Below, in pieces: positions 57,585 to 64,000 of a DNA stretch of 64,000 nucleotides. The translations under genes were made by a program, and so were the position numbers. Source of the stretch: Erwinia phyllosphaerae (GTDB taxonomy: Bacteria > Pseudomonadota > Gammaproteobacteria > Enterobacterales > Enterobacteriaceae); assembly GCF_019132875.1 (NCBI RefSeq), contig NZ_JAHSPF010000006.1, positions 1 through 64,000 of the forward strand, given 5' to 3'. Under the pieces are notes generated by a model. That model was not told the DNA's origin. It made no database searches and saw only the letters and a program-made list of their open reading frames with translations. Every line of letters starts with the position of its first letter. The first letter of the stretch is position 1.

Positions 57585-57653
57585 ATTTTTACCTCGGATA
57601 GCAGAACCAGCACACGTCCATATTAATAATAACTATGCTACCAACACGCCGGT

Positions 57654-57683
57654 AAAAGCTTGCCCTCTACAGGGCAAGCTTTT
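57654..57683 (-). terminator. Terminator after hcp
   Basis: AAAAGCTTGCCCT and AGGGCAAGCTTTT form a 13-bp stem with a 4-nt loop and a T-run, 14 nt after the hcp stop. It should make hcp more abundant than the tssJKLM part of the operon. Confidence 0.88.
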
Positions 57684-57696
57684 ATTTAAAGGCCAG

Positions 57697-58182
57697 TCAG
57701 CTACTCTGGTTAGCCTTGACGTCATAGCTTGCAGAGATCACGCCAGACTTCGTACCTTCAGAATTTTGCATAACATAATCCTGAGTGACCTTAGTGAAGG
57801 AGAATTTAATCTGCTCGCGAGGACGGCTTTCATCTTCAGAACTTCCACACATATCTACGCGAGTAATAATCGTATCGGTAAAAGTAATCGTCAGATATTC
57901 AAGCGGATCGCCCCCCGCTTTACGTATAACAAAGACAATCTTTTTAATGTGCTTACCCGTCAGGCAATAGCTCAACAGGTTTGGACTTGCTTTGTCGGTA
58001 TAATGCGTAAAGCAAAAATCATCGACCGTCGCTTTGCCCGACCCGCCGCCTGAACCCGCGTGCATATTAGAATGCTGAGCCACATCCCAATGCCAGTCCA
58101 GCACCTCTATTTCGTTGGTATGTGCAGCATCCAGTGATTCACCTTCGATGCCGTCAATCTTAATAAACATATCTTGTGCCAT
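57697..58182 (-). CDS. hcp: T6SS tube protein Hcp
   Basis: The ring-forming tube subunit of 161 residues that is shot out by the sheath. MAQDMFIKIDGIEGESLDAA at the start, the IEVLDWHWDVAQ strand and the C-terminal FSFTKVTQDYVMQN are typical. The frame is open further upstream, but the start at 58182 with GGGAAAT upstream gives the normal length. It carries no fused effector. It lies 148 nt after tssC and is bounded by a terminator. Confidence 0.96.
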   Translation of the reverse strand: MAQDMFIKIDGIEGESLDAAHTNEIEVLDWHWDVAQHSNMHAGSGGGSGKATVDDFCFTHYTDKASPNLLSYCLTGKHIKKIVFVIRKAGGDPLEYLTITFTDTIITRVDMCGSSEDESRPREQIKFSFTKVTQDYVMQNSEGTKSGVISASYDVKANQSS

Positions 58183-58330
58183 GATATTTCCCTTATTCAG
58201 CACTGATAGAATTGTTGCATTACTATGCAACACGCGCAGTTAACGACAGCGGTAACAAAAAAGAGTTACCTGATTTATCCGCTGCCGATAACACTACTTC
58301 CTGGATATCACTCTCTTGTTAATACGTTAT

Positions 58331-59818
58331 TCAGGCTGCGCCTTTTAGCGAAGGCAGTTTTGCCACCATCCGCAGTGAAACGGTCAGGCCCTCCAGCTGG
58401 AAATGCGGACGCAGGAAAAATTTTGCCTGGTAATAGCCGGGGTTGCCTTCAACGTCTTCCACTATCACTTCTGCCGCAGCCAGCGGACGACGAGCCTTGG
58501 TTTCAAACGTAGAGTTTGCCGGATCGCCATCGACATAGTTCATGATCCAGTTATTTAGCCACTTTTGCATTTCGTCACGCTCTTTAAAGGTGCCGATTTT
58601 GTCGCGGACAATACACTTGAGATAATGAGCGAAACGCGAGCAGGCAAACATATAGGGCAGACGCGCAGAAAGATTGGCGTTAGCGGTAGCGTCGGCATCG
58701 TAATATTCCGCAGGCTTTTGCAGCGACTGTGCGCCGATAAAAGCGGCATAATCCGTATTTTTACGGTGGATTAACGGGATAAAACCGTTTTTTGCCAGCT
58801 CCGCTTCGCGGCGGTCGGAAATAGCAATTTCCGTCGGGCATTTCATATCGATGCCGCCATCATCCGTCGGGAAAGTATGGCACGGCAATCCTTCGACTAC
58901 GCCACCGCTTTCCACACCACGGATCAGCGTACACCAGCCGTAATGCTTGAATGAGCGATTAATATTAACGGCCATCGCATAGGCCGCGTTTGACCAGGCG
59001 TATTTACTGTGGTCCGCGCCATCGGTGGTTTCTTCAAAATTGAAATCATCAACGGGATTAGTGCGAATACCATAAGGCAGACGCGACAGGAATCGCGGCA
59101 TCGCCAGGCCGATGTAGCGTGAATCTTCCGACTGGCGCAGCGAATTCCAGGCGGAATATTCCAGATTCTGCGTAAAGATTTTGGTCAGATCGCGCGGGTT
59201 TGCCAGTTCCTGCCAGGAATCCATCTGCAGCACGGACGGTGCCGCGCCGGTAATAAACGGCACGTGGGCAGAGGCGGCCACTTTACCAATGGAAGCCAGC
59301 AGGTCAACGTCCGGCGCAGTATGGTCAAAATAGTAATCGGCAACCAGACAGCCATAAGGTTCGCCGCCCAGCTGTCCATATTCTTCCTCATAAATTTGCT
59401 TGAAGAGCGGGCTTTGATCCCAGGCAATACCCTTGTAGCGCCGCATATTGCGCCGTAGTTCATCCTTTGAGATATCCATAAAGCGTAGCTTCAGTTTCTC
59501 ATCGGTTTCGGTGTTATGAACCAGGTAATGCAACCCGCGCCAGGCGCTCTCCAGAGCCTGAAACTGAGGGTGATGTAAGATCAGGTTAATCTGTACGGAG
59601 AGCTTACTGTCTATCTCGGCAATAATCGCCGCAATGTTTTTATAGGCATCGTCTGCCATAGTAACCGAGCTGGAAAGCGCCTGTTCGGCCAGCGTTTTTA
59701 CCGCGCTCTCTACGGCCGACTTTGCCTGCTCGGATTTGGGTTTAAATTCTTTGCTCAGCAGCGATGCAAAATCGCTATGGCTAACCGCAGGCTTAGTTTT
59801 CTCAATTTGCAGTGACAT
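58331..59818 (-). CDS. tssC: T6SS sheath large subunit TssC
   Basis: The large sheath protein of 495 residues that forms the contractile helix with TssB around the Hcp tube. LILHHPQFQALESAWRGLHY, YFDHTAPDVDLLASIGKVA and the C-terminal EGNPGYYQAKFFLRPHFQLE are family signatures. The start at 59818 behind GAGAGGGATATC gives MSLQIEKTKPA. It follows tssB by 17 nt. Confidence 0.97.
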   Translation of the reverse strand: MSLQIEKTKPAVSHSDFASLLSKEFKPKSEQAKSAVESAVKTLAEQALSSSVTMADDAYKNIAAIIAEIDSKLSVQINLILHHPQFQALESAWRGLHYLVHNTETDEKLKLRFMDISKDELRRNMRRYKGIAWDQSPLFKQIYEEEYGQLGGEPYGCLVADYYFDHTAPDVDLLASIGKVAASAHVPFITGAAPSVLQMDSWQELANPRDLTKIFTQNLEYSAWNSLRQSEDSRYIGLAMPRFLSRLPYGIRTNPVDDFNFEETTDGADHSKYAWSNAAYAMAVNINRSFKHYGWCTLIRGVESGGVVEGLPCHTFPTDDGGIDMKCPTEIAISDRREAELAKNGFIPLIHRKNTDYAAFIGAQSLQKPAEYYDADATANANLSARLPYMFACSRFAHYLKCIVRDKIGTFKERDEMQKWLNNWIMNYVDGDPANSTFETKARRPLAAAEVIVEDVEGNPGYYQAKFFLRPHFQLEGLTVSLRMVAKLPSLKGAA

Positions 59819-59835
59819 GATATCCCTCTCACGTA

Positions 59836-60369
59836 TCAATCTTTTGATGGTGCGCTACGGTTCGGCGTTTCGGGTTTAGGTGCCGATGCCAGGGTATTAA
59901 GCAGCGTTTTATCCTGCAGCACTTTCATTACCAGCCCCTCGGCGCCTGCCTTTCCATCCATATAGGTTTGCAGGTTGGCCAGCTGGGTCCGCGCCTCCAG
60001 CAGTTGCGCCAGCGAATCCACTTTTTTTGCTATTTCGTCCGGAGAAAAGTCGTGAATACTCTCAAACGTCATATCAATCATCAGTTGCCCTTCACCGGTT
60101 AAGGTATTGGGAACAGCAAAGGCAACGCGTGGCTTCATAGCTTTCATACGTTCGTCGAAATTATCGATATCAATGCTCAAAAACTTTCTGTCCGCCACGG
60201 GCGGCAAAGGTTCCAGCGCCTTACCCGATAAGTCAGCTAACACTCCCATAACAAAGGGCAGCTCAATTTTCTTTTCGCTACCGTAAATTTCAACGTCATA
60301 TTCTATCTGCACGCGTGGTGCCCTGTTGCGGGCAATAAATTTTTGCGAACTGCTTTTATTTACACTCAT
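59836..60369 (-). CDS. tssB: T6SS sheath small subunit TssB
   Basis: The small sheath protein, 177 residues, first gene of the T6SS series. RNRAPRVQIEYDVEIYGSEK, LPFVMGVLADLSG and the C-terminal helix EARTQLANLQTYMDGKAGAE are diagnostic. The ATG at 60369 has a GAAAGGGAAATC ribosome-binding site. The operon promoter should lie in the 117 nt up to the fimbrial gene; I could not pick a clear one. Confidence 0.96.
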   Translation of the reverse strand: MSVNKSSSQKFIARNRAPRVQIEYDVEIYGSEKKIELPFVMGVLADLSGKALEPLPPVADRKFLSIDIDNFDERMKAMKPRVAFAVPNTLTGEGQLMIDMTFESIHDFSPDEIAKKVDSLAQLLEARTQLANLQTYMDGKAGAEGLVMKVLQDKTLLNTLASAPKPETPNRSAPSKD

Positions 60370-60486
60370 GATTTCCCTTTCACCGAGTAGAATTAACTGT
60401 CAGACAGAGCATCTGGCCCCGCTCTGCTGCTTTGATTAAAATAATTTTCATTCAGTATGTTAATAGCAATATCCCCCTGACCTCTC

Positions 60487-61047
60487 CTATTTGTAAACCA
60501 ATTCAACGCCAGCTATTGCTCTTATATTTCCCGCCGTTACGGCAGAACCTTTGGCATAATAGCTTGCCCGATAATAGTGATTAACATCTGAACCTGATGA
60601 AGAAATCTGGTAATCTTGCCCGCTACTGGCGTTATCGATAATTATCCGCGAACCATTTTCTTTACGAATCCTTATCTGCACATGCTGACTGTAACCTTCT
60701 CCCACCGTATTCAAAAGATTACCCGTTATGGTATCTGCGGAAGATAAATTGCTAATGAAGGTTACCGCAACCGTACGATCGGCCGGGCATTGTTTTAACG
60801 CAATAGCAAATTGCCTGCTGCCCGCTTCGTTGCCGTCTTTATCTAATGAAGCAACGGAAACAGGGGGTAAAGATACGGTTTCCGTGTAGGTTCCACCATT
60901 AATACTGATAATGCAGGTTTCGTCTGTGTAGGTCCCCTGGAATAAAACACTTATGCTACAGGATGTGCAGTTAGTATCGGCGCTCACGTAAAATACGGGC
61001 AGCAGAAAGACAATCAAAATATGCCACTTCCTTTTCAGCGTACGCAT
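60487..61047 (-). CDS. Fimbrial subunit (type 1 pilin family)
   Basis: A 186-residue exported pilin or tip subunit. Residues 1-23 are a signal peptide (ILIVFLLPVFYVSA). The mature part has the FimA-like pattern: an early cysteine (DETCIISING) pairing with ALKQCPADRT, the LPPVSVASLDKDG segment, and the C-terminal HYYRASYYAKGSAVTAGN followed by ELVYK, whose alternating residues engage the chaperone. Its start overlaps the usher 3' end by 13 nt. It is the only pilin in view; others may lie outside the window. Confidence 0.85.
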   Translation of the reverse strand: MRTLKRKWHILIVFLLPVFYVSADTNCTSCSISVLFQGTYTDETCIISINGGTYTETVSLPPVSVASLDKDGNEAGSRQFAIALKQCPADRTVAVTFISNLSSADTITGNLLNTVGEGYSQHVQIRIRKENGSRIIIDNASSGQDYQISSSGSDVNHYYRASYYAKGSAVTAGNIRAIAGVELVYK

Positions 61048-63644
61048 ATAACCTCCAGCCTGGCAATACTATTTTCGGGCGTTATTTCGACGCGGCTTTC
61101 CGGCACTGCCTGGCATTTTACAGACTTATCGTCCGCTACAAACAATGCACCGCTTGCTGCCGTCCAGCCACGGATAAAGGCCTGGCCTTGTTGGCCTACA
61201 ATGGTCTGGCTGATGGCCTGAGCATCGATCAGTTCCGTACCGATAGGCATATAGGCATGGTTTGCATCTCTGACGGTCAATATCATCGGTTTACCGACCA
61301 GCGTTTTCATCGTAATAAAAAGCGCGGAACCCGCTCGCGGTACGACGATATCCTCATTCTCTAAAATATCGAGCGTGTCGGGTAATCCTTTGGCATCAAC
61401 CGAAACGGTGTTTTTTCTGTAAGCCGTTAGCGCAGGCATTATGGCGTAGCCGTGGCTATCGACAACCGAGCCGTAGCCGTTCAGCAGCTTCGCCCCTTCG
61501 CCGCCAGGCACATTAACGATAGCAAAAGCAGAGTCGCCCAGCTGCGGCCCCAGCGTTACGCCGCCCTGATGTATTACCGCGCTGCCGCTCGCCAGCAGGG
61601 AGAACTGTTTAGCCGAATTATTAGTAGCGGAACCGGTCAGGCCAAACTGGCCATAAGAGGATCGGTAACGCATATTGCCCGTTACCCTCTTCCTGTCTGA
61701 AGCGGAACGGTAGCGTCCCACAGATGTCCCCATGCCATAGGTCAATTCATTCCGCTCCCCCTGAGAGCCGTTAGCACTGGCCTGCAGTGAAGCGTTACCC
61801 GCGTTATCGCGCGAATAAGAGCTATAAAGCGAGCTGAACAGCGGTTTTTCGTTAACATTAGCGGCCCCGAGCGGCACATTGACGGAAAACATTACGTTAT
61901 TCAGGTTTTCACCGTTACCGCGCCGCGAGCGCGTTGCCGACAGAGACCAGGAAAAATAGCGCTGCGACTGGCTGTAACCTAGCGCATATTGCTTAGCCGA
62001 AGTGCGGTTATCCCAGTAGCGATACAGGCTGCCGGAAAGGTTAAGATAAGCACCGTTCCACAGGCGCTGCCCCATCGTTATCGCCAGGCGCTGGCGCGTA
62101 CGGTAATCGGACTCATAGCGATCATAGTGAGAACCGTAGCGAGCTATATTCGCTTCCCGCAAAGAATAAAAACCCTGGGTAGAATAACGCCAGGCGGCTA
62201 GCGTGACGTTGGTGTCGGTTGGTTCCAGATATTTGCTGTAGGCAAGCCGAAAACTGTTCCCGCTGGTGGTTTTGTTATTCGCCAGATCGCTGGTGGCGTG
62301 GGTAGCCTCTACAGAAATCCCACCAGCCGGCGTGTTAAAAGCGTTACCCGCAGCCAGTGCCCGATAGTGCTCAGCTATCTGCGCACCGCCATAGAGCGTG
62401 TACATATTAGCCAGACCATACTGCCAGATACCCTGCATGATTTTCGGATGCTTGTTCAGCGCAGTATCTTTCACCTGGCCAATAGAGAAGCCGAATCGGG
62501 AAGTCCCCTGGTGCAACAGCATCGGCGGCGTAGAAAAGGGAATAGTTTGACTACGTTCGCTACCGCTGGCCTCGGTAATGGTCATCGTTAAATCACCGCC
62601 ATAGCCCATTGCGCCCACGTCCATCAGCTCAAAAGGCCCCGGCGGCACGGTAGTTTCATAAATGGTTTGCCCGCGCTGCGTCACTTTTACTCTGGCATTG
62701 GTCTCTGCCGTACCGCGCAGTACCGGTACATAATTACGCAATCCTTCCGGCAACATACGTTCGTCAGACTGTAGCTGTATGCCACGCAGCGTAAAGCTAT
62801 CGAATATTTCACCACGCGTGCTGCTGTCGCCAATGGTTAGCTGGCTACTTAATGCGGTGATATCCGTCTGACCGTAGCCATAAAGACTGCTGGTGCTCAT
62901 CCCTTCGCGGTTTGACCATCCTGTATTGAGCCGTTTTCTTAAACGCCACCGGCCAATATTGGCTGCCATCGTTAAATTAAGATTATTACTGTAGATATCT
63001 TTCTGCTTGCCCGATCCTGAATAAAAGCTGTAAAGGTTATCGCTATAATCAAAGAAAAGAGCAGGTACGCCAGCATCCCAACTGTTTGGATCAATATAGC
63101 CGCGCGGTAAATTTCTCAGATAAATTTGCGGAATAACCAGTGAAAGGCGTAGATTGCCGCTGTCGTAATTTTCACTGCTGCCATTAATAATTTTTCCTAT
63201 AGGCAGGCACTGATTGGTTTGCAGTGCTTTTTCCGCAAAGTTTTGCTTTATTTCCTTACTGATTTCTACGCCCAGTTTTTGCAGATCGTCCAGTAAAAAA
63301 CAGGGCGACGCGCTGGTCTGCCCCGCCTGGAGGCCAAAGTTAAGATTATGCTGTCCACGGCTTTCATTATTCACCAGCACGGTTACGCGATAATTACCTG
63401 GCGCAATAAAATTCCCTGCAGAAAAGCGGGAAACATCGACAACCGTGCCGTGAATAAAAACAGGATTATATTCAACAAAAGCAGAATTCGGCACCACTTC
63501 GCTGTCTTCAGAGACGGCAAGCGTTGGCGAAGCCCAGCCTGCGGGGCAAACTATCATGGCATATACCATCCCTGTTGTGATGAGAGTCCTGTTCGCACAA
63601 GGGCATAGCTGCTTTTTGTGGAATATCTTTTCTGCATGCCGCAC
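61035..63644 (-). CDS. Fimbrial outer-membrane usher (FimD family)
   Basis: The outer-membrane pore and assembly platform for a chaperone-usher fimbria, 869 residues. After a signal peptide the N-terminal periplasmic domain begins (VEYNPVFIHGTVVDVSRFSA). The barrel, plug (VLRGTAETNARVKVTQRGQT) and C-terminal domains (MPIGTELIDAQAISQTIVGQ) follow, and the paired cysteines near the end are present (KCQAV, EVICVR). The start is GTG 63644 behind AAGGAG; no ATG is better. The gene order is chaperone, usher, subunit. Confidence 0.94.
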   Translation of the reverse strand: MRHAEKIFHKKQLCPCANRTLITTGMVYAMIVCPAGWASPTLAVSEDSEVVPNSAFVEYNPVFIHGTVVDVSRFSAGNFIAPGNYRVTVLVNNESRGQHNLNFGLQAGQTSASPCFLLDDLQKLGVEISKEIKQNFAEKALQTNQCLPIGKIINGSSENYDSGNLRLSLVIPQIYLRNLPRGYIDPNSWDAGVPALFFDYSDNLYSFYSGSGKQKDIYSNNLNLTMAANIGRWRLRKRLNTGWSNREGMSTSSLYGYGQTDITALSSQLTIGDSSTRGEIFDSFTLRGIQLQSDERMLPEGLRNYVPVLRGTAETNARVKVTQRGQTIYETTVPPGPFELMDVGAMGYGGDLTMTITEASGSERSQTIPFSTPPMLLHQGTSRFGFSIGQVKDTALNKHPKIMQGIWQYGLANMYTLYGGAQIAEHYRALAAGNAFNTPAGGISVEATHATSDLANNKTTSGNSFRLAYSKYLEPTDTNVTLAAWRYSTQGFYSLREANIARYGSHYDRYESDYRTRQRLAITMGQRLWNGAYLNLSGSLYRYWDNRTSAKQYALGYSQSQRYFSWSLSATRSRRGNGENLNNVMFSVNVPLGAANVNEKPLFSSLYSSYSRDNAGNASLQASANGSQGERNELTYGMGTSVGRYRSASDRKRVTGNMRYRSSYGQFGLTGSATNNSAKQFSLLASGSAVIHQGGVTLGPQLGDSAFAIVNVPGGEGAKLLNGYGSVVDSHGYAIMPALTAYRKNTVSVDAKGLPDTLDILENEDIVVPRAGSALFITMKTLVGKPMILTVRDANHAYMPIGTELIDAQAISQTIVGQQGQAFIRGWTAASGALFVADDKSVKCQAVPESRVEITPENSIARLEVICVR

Positions 63645-63724
63645 CTGATAAACTCCTTTTCCAGCGGACTATCTGCCGGCATCTTGCTGGCCTGGCCGCT
63701 TTCCCTGTTCGGCTTTTATACGTT

Positions 63725-64000
63725 TCAGCGGAAGGATCCCTGTAGCACTAACTCTTTGCCATTCTTCGGGATCAGCTTTCCTTCATAAGCAGAGCCATAA
63801 TCATTAATGAGACGAAACGAGGCTCCCGTGACGCCCGATATCGTTCCTTTCTTTAACGGGAAAAACTTACGGCTAAAAGGTGCGATCATATCTGTTTCCA
63901 GTTCGCTAACGCGGGTAGCGTTTTGTAAAGTAGCGCTATCGAAAGACAGGTAGTACGCCGTTGGGTTAGTGACATTAATCCCTTTATTTTCTGCCAGTTC
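63725..64000 (-). CDS. Periplasmic fimbrial chaperone (C-terminal part, cut by window edge)
   Basis: The last 91 codons of a PapD/FimC-like chaperone; the rest lies beyond the window. NVTNPTAYYLSF is the conserved start of the second immunoglobulin-like domain, and MIAPFSRKFFPL continues it. The frame ends with TGA at 63725-63727, about 80 nt before the usher start. It would hold and deliver the pilin encoded at 60487-61047. Confidence 0.9.
   Translation of the reverse strand, partial: ELAENKGINVTNPTAYYLSFDSATLQNATRVSELETDMIAPFSRKFFPLKKGTISGVTGASFRLINDYGSAYEGKLIPKNGKELVLQGSFR

Overview
The window is chromosomal DNA of an enterobacterium (Enterobacterales). It is probably a member of the Erwinia/Pantoea group, but that placement is an inference from gene content, not from phylogeny. 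Core proteins are almost identical to those of Escherichia coli (RpoB 1342 aa, RpoC 1406 aa, EF-Tu 394 aa, SecE 127 aa), and gene order from purH to coaA is the classical E. coli order. The accessory blocks and their neighbours differ from E. coli.

Layout. 1-100: the P1 promoter of an rRNA operon that reads out of the window to the left. 195-3238: PurR-controlled purH-purD. 3321-7735 (minus strand): yjaH-like lipoprotein, hupA, yjaG, nfi, hemE, nudC. 7809-13990 (plus): rsd, then a TPP riboswitch and the complete thiamin operon thiC-E-F-S-G-H. 13983-17866: an accessory insert with a glycosyltransferase, a MocR-type regulator divergent from a DUF1127 gene, and a compact locus that looks like an undescribed type I toxin-antitoxin pair. 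17930-32330 (minus): rpoC, rpoB, rplL, rplJ with its L10 leader, rplA, rplK, nusG, secE, tufB and the tRNA genes thrT, glyT, tyrU and thrU with their stable-RNA promoter. 32739-33692: coaA.

33700-45000: accessory genes in place of the birA/murB neighbourhood expected from E. coli. They include a Tat-type esterase, yqhA, a SoxS/MarA-like regulator, two LysR regulators, an MFS organic-anion transporter, a FemAB-like protein, an ABC exporter, a YpfH-like esterase, a GNAT acetyltransferase and an SRPBCC protein. 45013-60369 (minus): a type VI secretion gene cluster (tssB, tssC, hcp, tssJ, tssK, tssL, tssM, an unknown, vgrG, PAAR, a TagK-like gene, tagJ, tssE). It has the sheath, tube, membrane complex, spike and one baseplate gene, but no tssA, tssF, tssG or clpV (tssH). 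60487-64000 (minus): a chaperone-usher fimbrial cluster, cut by the window edge inside the chaperone gene.

The most interesting item is at 17272-17866. A 41-residue hydrophobic ORF has its Shine-Dalgarno sequence locked in a hairpin and a strong terminator after it. Divergently upstream lies a candidate small RNA of about 100 nt, whose predicted 5' end is complementary to the mRNA leader through a 15-nt direct repeat. This is the layout of the TisB/IstR, ShoB/OhsC and Zor/Orz pairs, but the peptide is not one I recognise.
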